Source: Lepidonotus clava (lineage: Eukaryota > Annelida > Polychaeta > Phyllodocida > Polynoidae). From it: a stretch of 64,000 nucleotides of DNA. This document shows positions 23,101 through 34,292 of the stretch, one piece after another; positions within the stretch are counted from its first letter, which is position 1; the number at the start of each line of letters is the position of its first letter. Under the pieces are notes generated by a model that was given only the letters and a program-made list of their open reading frames with translations, searched no databases and was not told where the DNA came from. The translations under genes and the position numbers were made by a program. The DNA is taken from NCBI GenBank assembly GCA_936440205.1, contig OW387148.1, forward strand, positions 41,823,003-41,887,002, given 5' to 3'.

Positions 23101-26100
23101 CATAACTTTTAAAGTCACTCTTTCGTGGTGCATAGGTCTATAGGGCACCAGCAATTGTAAATGTATAACATAAATGTATTTTCAGAAGATATTAATAGCT
23201 AGTCACAGTGGCGGTTCCAGCTTTTTTGAAAAGGAAGGGGAGTTTCAGAATTTTACAAAGAAAAGGGGGATGGGTGTGTGTGTGTGTGGTGTGCTTCCCA
23301 CACCCCGTCTTAATCTGCCACTCAGTACTACATGAGCACTTACATTGATTGAAAACTAATTAGATATCGGAGACTAACAATACTGTAAATCATCAAAAAC
23401 CAAGGTCAAATGCAGTGATTTGTATGATCCAAATGGGTCTGCAGTTGGTAGGGTCATCCCTTAAAGGTGTTCCATAGCTTTTAAACCAAATATGTACAAT
23501 GGAGAAAAGTGAAAAGTGAAAACAAGGAGTGGTACAATCGAATACAATGAAGACACTGTCAATCTTCCATGTAGTGTTAAGCCCCATACCCACTAGGCGA
23601 TTTTACTGATGACGTGTGACGGGCAACTTTGAGAGTCCGTCGATTCCTATGATTGCCTGTAAGTATACCACATTGAAACGTGTGTATTTTGTATAGTGGG
23701 TATGGCGCTTTAAGGAGGACAACAATGCCTGGTAAGGGGTGATGTCAAAATTCACCACAGCAGTTCGCAGCCAATGGTCAGTGACATTACACCAACATGC
23801 CTCCACCCAGGGCTATTGAAGGTCGCAGCCTGCTGCCACAAGGCTGCAGCCTGATATGAGGAGGGTGGACACATTATCTTAATGACCCTAAATGACCTCA
23901 TTAACTCATTAATAATCAACTAATTAGCCTTAATGAGGTACTTAGGGTATGTATTGTATACAAACATAAAAGGAAAGTTCCATTTTATCATACAACTAAT
24001 GGAAAAACTGATAAAGGTTCATGCCTGGTACCCTTCATGAGATTGCAATGGGTTCTAGTATGCTGCAGCCAGTCATGGCACATAGGGGTTATAACTAACA
24101 TCCTGCTGCAGCCTGTCATAGCATCTCAAGTTCACAACCCTTGAATTTTGACGTCACCCCTAAGGGAACTCAAATGTTTATCAATATAAAAGTGATGTAT
24201 TTGATTTTCTAGGTCTATTTTTCCTACCATATTTCAGGTCTCATGTGCTCCAGCCAGCAGTGTGTGTGTCGATCTGGCTACCAGTACAATTCAACGTTTG
24301 ATGTCTGTAATCCAACAGTTACAAGTGAGAGTTTAAATTATTCTAAGCTTTTCTTATACATTATCCTATGACATAAATCAATATGGATCACACTGAGAGA
24401 ACCATGATGAGTGTGATGAATGTCCATTCATCAGTATCAAAGTTAGGTGCCGAAACTGATAGAATAATAGAGTGAAAGTGTATTTTATGTAAGGGCCCGA
24501 AAGCCCGAAAACCTGAAACCCAAAAACAAATGTAAACTGGATGTGACATCAGTAAGACCAGTGACTTGAGTTGGCCAATCAGAGCCGCGTATTAGGGTAT
24601 AAAAAGGGGTGGTGAGGCCCGGAATAAACAGTTCCTTCTTGGTACTCCTTTTGTTCACATGTGTCTCCTTTCCCTAGAATAGCCCTCGAAGGGGTTAGGA
24701 CTTATAATATGATCGAATAACAGGTAGTTCTCTAGAAAAGTGAAGTAATTAAGGTAAAGTTCACAAGTAATTTAGAAGTAAAAGGAACAAGGGACGGAGA
24801 GCCTGAGGGACCAAAGTATGGCACGAAGGACCAAATTCACCAGAGAGGCGACCTGAGAGAGGAAAACCGGTCAAGTATGGAAGCCCGAAATCTTCAGCGG
24901 CTGTCCAGTCCCTGCGGGTACAAAGGCACGACCGGCTCGGCCCAACACTACCAACCTTTAGGCGAGCGCTGGCCTGATACCCTATGGGACACTGAGAGTA
25001 CCAATCTGTGTAGGCTAGTGAGCGGTCCATCCTTCTTCTTCAGGTCCACCCCCCTTATTTGCTTGATTACCCTCCGCTCAGCAACGGAGACCCTGGTCCA
25101 CCGTACCTGATGTCCGGAACACCCCAGGAACGACCGACCGAGGCCCAACCCCCTCCACGACCAATACCGAATTCCCGACCGATCCACCCATTCCCCCTCA
25201 TGTGCGGGACACAGCTCTTGATTGGCATCTCGGCTTCCTGATCTGGCTTTTGTGCCAAACTCGAAGCCAAAATAACTCCCACGTCCCCTCGTCGTAGAAA
25301 TCGGGAACCCCGAACTACCGAGGAACGTCACAATGAGTATACATTTGTCTGGTTTGATATTAAGATGTAGGTAAACCACATTCTGGGACCTTCACATCTG
25401 AATTGCTATGACAATTTGTGGCAGTAATGCTGTTAAATTAAAAGTTGATTATTCTGTATAACCATAATTGTCCCATGTATGTTTTAGTTGATGCTGCACT
25501 ACTTATTCATATGTTTGAAATTCAATTAAGTCTATTTCAGTCTCAATCAATCTCAGTCTCAGGTAATATGATGTGTTATACTCTAGGGTGATACAGTTTC
25601 AGTAGTTAAGAGTTCAATGCATCACTTATACAAACAGGGTGATAACCACAGTATTATCATCCTACAGGGTGATATAGGAATGTAGTTCTGGCAGAAAAAA
25701 GAGTTCCCCTTGGTAAGTTAGTCTTACCTTCAAGAGTTCCCTTAAAAATATTCCCAGGGTATTATAAATCCATAACCAATCATGTAGAAGGTCCTTCTTA
25801 GGTTACCAACCCTTGGTGTGTCAGCTAAATCAGCCCTGTGGGCCCTCACATATTTCCTCTATTTTTTTTAATCTGTTATTCCTTTTGTTCATATAAGGCT
25901 CTGTGTCCCAGTGTGCTACCCAGGGAGACCAATGTTATGGTATCGATCGAAGTGGCACTAGAAAGGTGTGTAACGGGAGTAATCGGTGTGTCTGTCCAGC
26001 CCTATACAAGACAAACGCTGACCCGAACATCTGTGAGCCAGGTTAGTACATACCATTAGGCAAGTCCTTAGACAAACACTAGACATTTTCACCAATGATT

Positions 26101-29100
26101 TTGCCAGAAATAAATGCCGATCACAGACAAAAATTTCTCAACGAAAACTTGCTTTCTGAAGCCAAAGAATACCTTGTAACAATCAGACAACCCTAAAAGC
26201 TCATAATGACTTTAAATAGTGATTTTGTCTGAGTGGTGGTAGGTGGACAACTGATTCAAACTGTTTAAAGTACATTGTCAAAAACGTACCCGTAGCTAGG
26301 GGAAACTGGGCAGTTGACTTCAGCATGCCACCAGAATATTCATTTTATAGGTATGACTATGCAAAGTCCACATTATTTCAACACACAGTTACTGAAGAAT
26401 TACTGTAGCATAGAGTAACAATGCTTTGTCAACACATTATCAGATTTGTTTGAATCCAGTATCTTTGCTTTATATACAGTGGATGAAAATATAATTATTC
26501 TCCGTCTCTAGAACCAAATTCTGCTGTGTAAATTTGGAAATATGATCACAACTTGGCTGTCAATATTCTGTAATACAATTTTGACTTTTATGGCAAAAAA
26601 CAGATTACCAAAAGCCTGAAATGATAATCCTGAACACTCTTCTTTTGCCTAGACCTGAATGCTGTCTGCTCTGGTCTCAACTGCCCTGGATCACTGACTT
26701 GCACCGAGACCAACTCCGTCTACAAGTGTGCCTGTCGAACTGGCTACCAATTCACCCTATATGCATACCCTAACTACTGCGTCTTATCGGGTAAGTGTGT
26801 CTATCCAAGTGGCTACATACTCCCCCTATGTGCATTACCTGACTACTGCGTCTTGTCAGGTAAATGCATTGGTTGTAACAGCTACATACAGACGCATATG
26901 TTGCATCCCAGTGGCTATGACAGTCCCTATACACATTCTCCGACTACTATGTCTTTTTAGGTAAGTGTCCCTGTCCCAGTGGCTACATATTTACCCTATG
27001 CACATTCCCTGGCTACTATGTCTTGTCTGGTGAATGCATTGGTCAGGACAGCTACATTTTCACCCCAAACGCATATCCCAACTGTTGCATCTTGTCAACT
27101 ATTGTGTCCTGTCAGGTAAGTAAGCAAGTCCCAGTGGCTACATATTCACCCAATAGACCTTGTGTATGGATGGTCACATGGCACTTTTTGGTGATCACCA
27201 CGTGGTGATCATGAAAATGTGGTCATGAATCGTATCGATCATTATCAATTTCTGGAGGAAAATTGTTGATTTTGTTTTGGATAAATCTTGAACAAAAACT
27301 TGATCTAGAGGTTTTTAATTTTAAATGATACCAATTTTAAATCGATCACCAATATGGCATCAATCCCATTTTGGGGGGAGGTGTGACGTCATCTGCACAA
27401 TGTCTATACACACACCACAACTACTCCTTCTTATTAGATAGGACTTTCTGTTCGAGCAGTGATGTATTCCCACTAGTATGTCTCGTCAGGTAGGTGCACC
27501 TGTCGCAACAGCTACATATTCTTCCAATTACATACCCCAAACATGTGCTGCTTCCTTTTAGGTAAGTATGCTTGTCCAAAAAGGGGCTACTTATTCATAC
27601 CATATACATATTCGAACTAATGTGTCTTGTCAGGTAACTGTGTCTGTCTAAGTGGCTATATATTTATCCTGCAAGCATACCTAAACTGCTCAATCCTGTT
27701 AGGTAGGTGTGTTTGTCCAAGTGGCTATGTATTTACCCAGTATGCATACCCCGACTATTGCATCTTGTCAGGTAAGTGTCCCTGTCCCAGTGGCTGTGTA
27801 TTCACCCTATACGCATACACCATGGCCAACTACTGCGTCTCTTTAGGTATGGCTGTTTGTCTGTGAATCCATGTATTTAGCCTATGGGCATACCCCAACT
27901 ACTGCTTTTTAAAAAGTAGGTATCCCTATCCCTATAAGAAGGTATCAATGCTATAGATTTAAATCATATATCCTTTCACTGACCAACAATGCAATGCATG
28001 TTCATGTAATAAATAGGTATCATGTTGACCTATTGTTGAACTTGAATATTCAATGTAGAACTTGTATATTAAATGTACATAGTTCTTCTGTTAATGTAAA
28101 ATTGATACACTGGAAGATCTTATGTTATCAAATATTTGTTGGAAGTTGTGAATAAAAAAAACATAAACTTTATTTTTGCATGACAGTATCATGCATATTT
28201 CAAATTTTGTTTACTGTATTGTCAACTGGAAGACCAGAGGAAAGTCTGAAGATGATTCTCAATAATAAACAATGCTGTTTGACCTCTGGTGACCTTCAGG
28301 GGTGGCCACCTGGAATGTCCCAGAGAACGATACCTGCCTTTATCATCCGACTGCCCCCAGTGTCTGTAAGGAGGGACTGTACTGTAAGAACTGCGGAGGC
28401 ACCGGCTCCTACTTCCGCTGTGTCAAAGAACGTATGTATAAACCTGCTTCTAGTGATAAATTTGTAGATATTATAAGAAAAAAGAACTATGATTTTAATA
28501 GTTTCCAAATTGTCTTTGTGCTTCTCATGATTAAGGAAATGAAGACATTGTAAGCATTAACATGTTTATCTGCTTAATTGTTTGTACTCTGGAATTATAC
28601 ACATTAATATTCAGAGTTGTAAATATTCCTGACTAATTAAAAAGTAGGAAAAGAAGTAAACACATTTCCTACTCTTTTTTTTCTAGAAGAAGTAGGAAGA
28701 AAGAATATGTAGGAATAGAGAGCTAGAATTGAATTTGTGTTTAAATAGGTTAAAACTCCTGAATAAATACTGTAAAACAGATTCTAGGGTGCTGTAGGTA
28801 AAATCAGTTGTCTATTCCAAAATCACCAATAAGTAGGAAATCCTACAAAAGTAGGAAACATGGCACCTCTGAATATTTTGTTCGCTAAAGCCCCATACCC
28901 ATTTGGTGATTTGGGCCTTGGCGATCATATTTTCCTCTGATTGGCTGTGAGTATGGTAAATTGAAATGTACTTGTTGGATCTGAATCACCGGGAAAATCA
29001 CCAGACGATTCACCCAGCGATTTGATCAAACATGTACATTTCAATATGGTATACTGACAGGCGACCAGAGTAAAGATACGATCGCCAAATTAGAACCCTT

Positions 29101-29224
29101 ATTTTTTCTTAATGTTGTTCTTTATGTGTGTACTGCAGCCGAAAACGCGGGCTCTGGCCTCTCTGCCATGACCAGCCTGGTCACCCTGATCTCAGCTGCT
29201 GCTGTCGCCTGCCTCTTGCGCTAG
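17151..29224 (+). CDS. Gene B: GPI-anchored cysteine-rich EB/EGF-like protein
   Basis: Nine coding exons: 17151-17162, 17892-17943, 19251-19436, 21275-21511, 24238-24324, 25898-26041, 26653-26790, 28300-28431 and 29139-29224. They total 1074 nt, or 357 residues and a stop. The first junction is phase 0, all later ones phase 1. Order: MTCK, signal core (AVLWAASLLGALS), EB/EGF-like cysteine modules through residue ~330, then PENAGSGLSAMTS and a hydrophobic end (VAVACLLR-like), a GPI signal. NST in exon 5 and NGS in exon 6 are glycosylation sequons. Gene C has the same order, but B has one more module in exon 4. It should sit on the outer cell surface or, if the anchor is skipped by alternative splicing, be secreted. 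Function is not recognisable. A solo LTR lies in its fifth intron, and three arrays abut exons 3, 4 and 7. Confidence 0.87.
17405..17600. repeat. Second copy of the 14350-14640 repeat, in gene B intron 1
   Basis: It contains acccataggggattgtcaca, a facing inverted block (tacaatccccatgggtca), then the shared right part. The rest of intron 1 shows no gene. Confidence 0.5.
17892..17943 (+). CDS. Gene B exon 2: signal peptide
   Basis: Acceptor cttccag, donor gtaggc; 52 nt, phase 0 to 1. It encodes SHLPAVLWAASLLGALS with a hydrophobic core and small residues at the likely cleavage point. Confidence 0.82.
18840..19250 (+). repeat. 72-bp tandem array seeded by the gene B exon 3 acceptor
   Basis: The block ataatgttgtcttctta recurs at 18925, 18997, 19069, 19141 and 19214, a strict 72-bp beat. 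Each unit then has a pyrimidine tract, AG (or a decayed form) and GTGC/GTAT. The AG at 18962 is exactly four periods before the true acceptor AG at 19250, and the following bases resemble exon 3 (GTGCTG..TGTG). It is thus a row of copies of the acceptor and the exon's first bases. Confidence 0.88.
19251..19436 (+). CDS. Gene B exon 3: cysteine-rich module
   Basis: Acceptor ccttcctag, donor gtatgt at 19437; 186 nt, phase 1-1. It begins ADAVGYGVVCSSSILC and ends with CLCTSGYTPRTALAG and NLCIQRS. Gene C exon 3 begins ASAAGYGEPCETTGDC, a clear counterpart. Confidence 0.86.
20040..20300 (-). repeat. CTTCATCAGG-type dispersed repeat
   Basis: It shares agtttcagc..cttcatcagg with the copy near 13000. 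On the minus strand CTGATGA (20199-20193) precedes GAAA (20177-20174), hammerhead-like in order; see the 12925 entry. The short open frame here is not a gene. Confidence 0.4.
20949..21147. repeat. CATACCCACTAGGC-type element with inverted ends
   Basis: The left end aagtcccatacccactagg pairs with the right end ctagtaggtacggggctt, and gcctcgttgat with gatgaggc. It is about 200 bp in gene B intron 3; the remaining intron has no gene. Confidence 0.68.
21275..21511 (+). CDS. Gene B exon 4: two cysteine units in one exon
   Basis: Acceptor gatttcag, donor gtaggg at 21512; 237 nt, phase 1-1. The first half (DDACTVTEAYMCPGLQC..) is an EGF-like unit with no counterpart in gene C. The second half (VNVASITC..QCGYMNGNCG) matches gene C exon 4 (VNVESISC..QCGYMQGDCG). 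The exon is therefore a fusion by intron loss, or C has lost a module. Confidence 0.86.
21467..21860 (+). repeat. ~47-bp array seeded by the gene B exon 4 end and donor
   Basis: The last ~43 nt of the exon plus gta(ggg) recur about seven times. Blocks aaaggtagggcaactgtgg or close variants sit at 21509, 21550, 21596, 21642, 21688, 21735 and 21782, with a weaker one near 21828. A stray copy is at 22515-22570. The donor GT is kept in some and changed to GC in others (ggcag). Confidence 0.85.
22072..22239. repeat. Foldback element with GTACGTACGCAC ends
   Basis: Inverted ends ggggccttccattaagtacg and acgcactaaatggaaggcccc-type sequence enclose a G-rich centre with an 18-G run. A short, young-looking non-autonomous element in gene B intron 4. 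Confidence 0.82.
22580..24237. other. Gene B intron 4, right part
   Basis: No exon is supported. A CATACCCACTAGGCGAT-type element occupies 23578-23715 with inverted ends (ccccatacccactagg and tagtgggtatggcgct). A CTGCAGCCTG-like block recurs between 23825 and 24115. Confidence 0.55.
24238..24324 (+). CDS. Gene B exon 5
   Basis: Acceptor tatttcag, donor gtgaga; 87 nt, phase 1-1. It encodes LMCSSQQCVCRSGYQYNST and a closing cysteine (VCNP). Gene C exon 5 (LICSNGDCVCDVGYRYH..) has the same length and pattern. NST is a glycosylation sequon. Confidence 0.86.
24412..25332 (+). mobile_element. Solo LTR, family shared with 44227-45209
   Basis: TG..CA ends with inverted TGTGA/TCACA, flanked by a perfect 5-bp duplication ATGAG (24407-24411 and 25333-25337). 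A TATA-like box (gggtataaaaagggg) and AATAAA follow in LTR order on the + strand. No internal region is present, so it is the remnant left by LTR-LTR recombination. It lies in gene B intron 5 in the sense direction. Long open frames over it are not genes. Confidence 0.87.
25898..26041 (+). CDS. Gene B exon 6: cysteine-rich module
   Basis: Acceptor catataag, donor gttagt; 144 nt, phase 1-1. It encodes SVSQCATQGDQCYGIDRSG and then NGSNRCVCPALYKTN with a closing cysteine. The acceptor is less pyrimidine-rich than the others, but both joins keep frame. Gene C exon 6 is a shorter counterpart. Confidence 0.8.
26653..26790 (+). CDS. Gene B exon 7: module with LYAYPNYC motif
   Basis: Acceptor ttgcctag, donor gtaagt at 26791; 138 nt, phase 1-1. 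It holds NAVCSGLNCPGSLTC, then CACRTGYQFTLYAYPNYC. Gene C exon 7 has CTCPTGYTFILYAYPDFC; gene A lacks this motif. Its second half plus donor seeds the following array. Confidence 0.87.
26791..27920 (+). repeat. ~69-bp array seeded by the gene B exon 7 end and donor
   Basis: About eleven units carry the sequence for CPSGYxFxxYAYPxYC and a splice donor. GT sites following the exon-like end are at 26860, 26961, 27030, 27116, 27490, 27562, 27634, 27703, 27772 and 27847. Intact spacing is 69-75 bp. A unique block at 27150-27440 splits the array. Units 27627-27866 read open for 79 codons, as 69 is a multiple of three. Confidence 0.9.
28300..28431 (+). CDS. Gene B exon 8: membrane-proximal module
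   Basis: Acceptor accttcag, donor gtatgt; 132 nt, phase 1-1. It begins VATWNVPENDTCLYHPT and ends YCKNCGGTGSYFRCVKE. NDT is a glycosylation sequon. Counterparts are gene A exon 7 and gene C exon 8. Confidence 0.86.
28888..29098. repeat. CATACCCA-type element in gene B intron 8
   Basis: Opens aaagccccatacccatttgg and contains gaatcaccgggaaaatcacc and atgtacatttcaatatgg, both shared with the copy at 20949-21147. Confidence 0.6.
29139..29224 (+). CDS. Gene B exon 9: GPI-anchor signal and stop
   Basis: Acceptor tactgcag. It encodes PENAGSGLSAMTSLVTLIS, an alanine-rich hydrophobic end and TAG at 29222-29224. Small residues A-G-S are the likely attachment site. Confidence 0.84.
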
Positions 29225-29522
29225 ATGGCGCCACAGGACCTGTTATGTTTCATGGAGACATTAATGTAGTGTTGTTTTATTTGTAATTCATTTATTTATC
29301 CTGACAAATGATTGGCAACTGAATGCTAGTTTACATCAAACATTAGCTGTCCAGGGACTAGTTTACATATTTTTCAGTCAATGATATATCAATCAGACAA
29401 CATATGAATGTCATTAAAGATAATTGGACATGAATATATTATATCATACAAGGTATGTACAAAAATCTTAGACCTGCATAAAAAAACAATATGTGACACA
29501 CAGAATAAGATGACACAATTTA

Positions 29523-29528
29523 AATAAA
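29523..29528 (+). terminator. Candidate poly(A) signal of gene B
   Basis: AATAAA 300 nt after the stop codon, the first canonical hexamer downstream. Cleavage site not determined. Confidence 0.4.
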
Positions 29529-29946
29529 GAAGTAACTACAGAGATTTCTTTTACGATTTAGCATTTAGAGGTAAAATAAACACATGTTTCAGTTGTATTC
29601 ATGTTTTATAAATAAGGTTAGACCCTTATGGAGTCATTTATGTGATGCTTGTAATGTAGCCTCTTCTTAACAGACAATGAAGTGAGGATATAGAATACCA
29701 TATAGAAGTTGCACACTAGATGTTTTCAGAAGCATGGAAAGAGAAAAATAGAAAATACATGCGGGACAATCAAAAGAACATATAATTCATCAGTTATCAA
29801 TACTCAGCATGAGGATGCCTTAAGAATAAACTTAAATTGACGGATGGTTTCAAAGTTCCTAACATGTACCAGGAGACTATAAAAGTCTTCTCCCTTTCTT
29901 TTGTACATAGCGTTCCTGAGATCTAATCTAATCTTCTGAGACCCAC

Positions 29947-30621
29947 CCCAGATTCCTAAGTCCATTTACGGGTCCGTATATTAACGGAAAAGGGTTTTAA
30001 CCGTAAAATAACCTCCATAAGTGTAGAAAATATGGAAAAGTAAAGAGGGTATTTCTAACTTCATGGAAGATAGAAAAAACAGGTAAATGACATCAAAATT
30101 CCGTAAATAGCAAGATTTTCTAGGGCTTTATGAAAAAAGTGTCCCTAAATGTTACTTTCTAGGTATAAATTTATGGGAAATGACCATATTTACGGAAAAA
30201 CGAACCGGGAGGGTCAGAGGTACTGTAAGCTTTACCATATACATTAATTGTAATGTTTCAGTTACTTTAATGCAATGAAAACATGTTTTACCTTCATTAA
30301 ATGCATTTTATCATTCAGTAAAGTGTTTAGAATGTGTATAATTCATTAGGCCTACCTATGAAAAATATTGTTATTCTTATGTTTAGGGGCCCTCAAGGTA
30401 AATTGCATTCCTAATGTATTTTCATTGATGTGAGCATTCACAAGCAAATGCTATTTTAACATGAAATGACTGCACGACCCTTGTGGGTGGTGTGCACAAT
30501 TTCCGTAAATTTATAGAGCTATTTAGGGACACTTGTAATTATTAACGGGAACCTTCCCACCCGTACATAGACCTTACGGACCTATTTTACGGATCCGTAG
30601 TTTTTTTTTAGGAATCTGGGG
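29947..30621. repeat. 675-bp element with terminal inverted repeats
   Basis: The ends ccccagattcctaa and ttaggaatctgggg are exact inverted repeats, followed inward by facing acgggtccgta / acggatccgta blocks. The inside repeats short acgg/ccgt words but has no open frame. Non-autonomous DNA transposon. Confidence 0.75.
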
Positions 30622-32390
30622 CCAGTTGGGGGCCATTGGCTCAGTGTAACAGATCAAGCTGGGAAGTAGTACGATCAACTTAAGAGAAGATTCTCAGAGC
30701 ATGATATTGTAGCTTTTCAGGTTTCTCCTTTTGTTCTTGAGTAGTTGCATTATAAATTATATCATCATATAATCAATACATGGCAGGATTTTCAATTTGT
30801 ATATTTGAATAGTAGCACTGGTTGTTGTATCTGTCCTGAGTGCATTCATTTTGTATCCAGCTAACCTCCAAATAGCTTGGGTATGTATTTAAAAGTCCAA
30901 ATTGTGACCTAGGATTACTCCCAGATATTTGTGATGTTCTATATTATTGAGTTCTTGACCTACTGAGAATAAGCTTGGTCTATAGCTGGATTTTGTAACG
31001 CTGGGAGCAAGAAAGCATAGGCTATGTTTTAGTGATATATTTTGTTAATTTGTTGGCGTAAAATTACCTATTCAATACTTCTAGTCTAGGTTGTAGAGCA
31101 AAATAAGCCTTATCTGAGTATGATTGATCAATTTGTCAATATATTCCATGCTATACTTTTTGGACAGACTGTTATTCCCTATATTGACACATAATTGTTA
31201 CAACATCTATCGTAAATCTCAGTGTTATTTTTGGTGACGGTAAAGACCGAACCAGAACAGGGCACTATATTAGCATTCTGTTTTCGTTGAGAATGTAATA
31301 GGAACGTACCCGGATATTTAATTGCACTAATATGACAGTACAATGTCACAGCAACACCTTGATATAACGTCATTATAACCTCACACCCTAGGCTTGTTTC
31401 CCAAAAGGGACTATTTGGCGATGATATTGAAATTGTAAAATCATTATATCTACTGACACATTAATAAACCTGTATTTCCACTTAAGATGTGTGTTGTTAT
31501 CTTTACTGCAAACCACCAGAAATAAGACAAGAGGCACACATTTGGGATGAACATTTGGTTTTTAAAATTCAATGTAGAATTTACATGATATTTGAATAAA
31601 TGTTATGAAAATAGGTCAATTGATATAAAAACAGATCCAAAAAAATTAACATTTTATGATAATAAAATATGATTAGATAAGAATGGGTGGGAGAAAGAGT
31701 TGCTATTAAATGTCGTGGGTTGTTGCAATGGTGCATAATCATATAAGGAGTGGGGTAGGGTGCATGGATGTACATGTCAAGGTACTGGGTTGGTGGGTTT
31801 CACCAGGTGGCAGTAATGAAGGAAGAGCGTCCCAACCTGGAGATTAGTTTTATAGGCTCAAGGCAACTAGTTAGTCACCCGGCAACCAATATTAATTTTC
31901 ACTCTTGGTTGCCGGTGAAAGCTAGTAATATCCACCATTCACTTGGGTTAAGTCTCCACATGGAAACCTGCACACAGGTAGTTAGTAAAACACCTTGCAC
32001 ATATAATCAATTTTATTATACCTTAGGGTGATACAGGTTTAGTAGTTAAGAGTTTAAAGCACGCCGTATCAAACTGGGGTGGTAACCAGCTTTGTATCAC
32101 ACTGTAGTGTGATACAGGCATGCAATTTGCGTGGGAAAAGACGATGTCCGTGGCCGTGATGTCCGCGGCCGCGACGTTCGCCGGCCCTAAGTCTAAATCT
32201 TCACAATTTTCCTGGGTCCGAAAGGCCCATTTTTAAGGATTTGAGATGATTTGTCTGCCTGTAATTAGTGGGCGATAATATGGGCCGCTACGGACGGCCA
32301 CTACGGACCTCGACGGCCACTACAGACGTCTGTGGTGGCCCAGCACAATTTCACAGGTATTTTTTTTAATTATGAAGAATATCAGGGGCT

Positions 32391-32537
32391 ACATATAACC
32401 GGCCGGTCGCCAACCCTCGGTGAGCCCCCGGTATCAGCCCTCGGCTGGCCCTGACGGGCCCTGGCCTCGGGCTGATACCGGGGGCTCACCTCGGGTTGGT
32501 AACCGGCCTCGTACCCCCTTCTCGGTTGGTTATATGT
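32391..32537. repeat. GC-rich long hairpin
   Basis: Outer arms acatataacc / ggttatatgt, and inner 40-nt arms at 32401-32440 and 32469-32508 pair with about three mismatches around a 28-nt loop. The core gagcccccggtatcagccc is perfect. GC content is far above the surroundings. Probably a foldback transposon; neighbouring 32130-32345 is also GC-rich with repeated CCGTGGCC/CTACGGAC words. Confidence 0.8.
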
Positions 32538-32810
32538 ATGTATATGGATAAAGTAAGGAAACGATCACCAGATTGTAAAGGAAATATCATATATATATAT
32601 ATATATATATATCTGACTTATATGTTCTTTTTGGTATTTATTTTGGTTATCCCATTGTTGATAATGTTCCGATAACAGTTCCCCAATTGCTAAATAACAA
32701 TATAACAACAACTAGCATTCAAACCTGCCTTTTAAGGTCAATGTATGCATACATGATACATGTATAAGACAGAATTTACACTACATGCTTACCCTTTCCC
32801 TAATCCCTAA

Positions 32811-33135
32811 GGCCATATTCCACGTATTGAAAGTATGCTGCAAATTTGCAGCAGTATACTTTTTGCATTGCCAATTTATAATCGGTGGCATTGCTGATCA
32901 AATTTTACAAACATTTTGTTAAATATTCCTTGTCGATTTTGTGCTGGCTGCCAATAGTACACTTTCAGCTGCCAATATGGCACTTTCCGTGGCCAATATG
33001 GCTATTGCGATAGCCAATATGGCACTTGCGGTGGCTGAAATTGCAATGAAAGTACAAGCTGCGGGTATAGAATGTTACCATGGGGAGGGTCAGTATAAGC
33101 AGACCACACTTTTGGTATGTGGAATACGACCTTGA
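32811..33135. repeat. CATATTCCAC-type foldback element
   Basis: Left end aaggccatattccac faces right end gtggaatacgacctt. The middle (32947-33030) repeats gccaatatggcact-like words five times. Related to 9002-9272. Confidence 0.65.
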
Positions 33136-34280
33136 AACTAAAAATACCTGCCTGTTTATATTCAGAAGACACCGGGAGTAGAATCGGCCGATCTTAGCAC
33201 TGATTCAGATTAAACATGCACATTTCAATGTTTGATATGAACAGGGGATGGTAAGAATCAGCCGATTTTAGTGCCGATCTATGAGCTAACTGAGTTAAAG
33301 TCACTCAGCGGGTATGGGGCTTACCCTTTCCCTACGCCACCAAAATTTCATTCAGGTTTTATAAAACTACCAATGTACTAAAGTAAACAGCCCCAAAATA
33401 CACCACAAGGGGCATACTGTTCCTTAAACAACAGATTTCACTTAACTGCAGGATATATGGTTATTTTTCAATGAATTCAATCCAGCATGTTATTCTCAAC
33501 TTGCACTATAAATATAAGAAAAATTGCAAGAAAATTCCCAGTTTTCAAACAATATTATAATTTATAGGACATTAAAATTTTAATTCATTTTTAAGGGATA
33601 TCCCCTTATTTATGACGTAGCAAGGGGAGTTCTTGGGGAATCCTATCTGTCCTTAAAAGGGAATCCTACAAATAAAATAGCAGTTCTTGAATTTATGTGC
33701 AAGTTTTCCTTTAACAAAACCTAAGTTATGGTACAAATAACACATAACAAATTATGTCTAACCTTTTAATTATTACATACTATACTATAATCATAAATGA
33801 TTTATAGGTTATGAAACAGCATCTGATTATTTCTTCTTGAAAAATTAGCTTGGAATTCACTATTTCAGCACCCATTGAGAAGATACCTCAATGCATCTGG
33901 CGTGTTTTGGGTGGTGATGCCTCAGAGCATCCAATGAGTGTAAATGGTTAAGGCTATGGATAGAGAGGAGAGTATGATGGGTGAATCAGCAGCCTGGCCT
34001 GTGTACAACAAGGCCTGTGTACAACAAACCAATGATTAATTCAAAATATGATGCACCCTACCATGACGTTCACCGAGGCATGCGTTGATCTCTGAAAGCA
34101 TGTCGTGAATTATATATTGACCTTTACGGTACAGAAGTACTTTTAGGATCTGATGTATCAGAGTGACCGATGGGTCTTCCTTGGGGGATTCGGTACTTCT
34201 GAGTATCATCAGACTCAGATACCTTCACCTCCTGGAGACACAGAGACAGACAGACATACAGACGAAGAAGAGCCTTCAGC

Positions 34281-34292
34281 ATGATGGACAAA
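34281..34292 (+). CDS. Gene C exon 1: start codon exon MMDK
   Basis: ATGATGGACAAA directly before gtaagc; joins exon 2 in phase 0. The first of the two ATGs is chosen as the upstream one; either is possible. Preceding bases (gacacagagacagacagaca) look like 5' UTR. Confidence 0.73.

Larger units (their letters stand above)
30630..34140. other. Intergenic region B-C
   Basis: No coding exon is supported. It contains a short hairpin at 31866-31925 (gtcacccggcaaccaa facing ttggttgccggtga), a repeat near 32020-32110 related to 25575-25680 (gggtgatacag..agtagttaagagt), the GC-rich hairpin at 32391-32537, a CATATTCCAC-type element and a half CATACCCACTAGGC-type element. Confidence 0.6.

Noticed and set aside
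24761-25379. Overlapping minus-strand open frames of 70-143 codons
   Set aside because: They lie inside a solo LTR; GC-rich sequence makes chance frames, and no known domain is visible.
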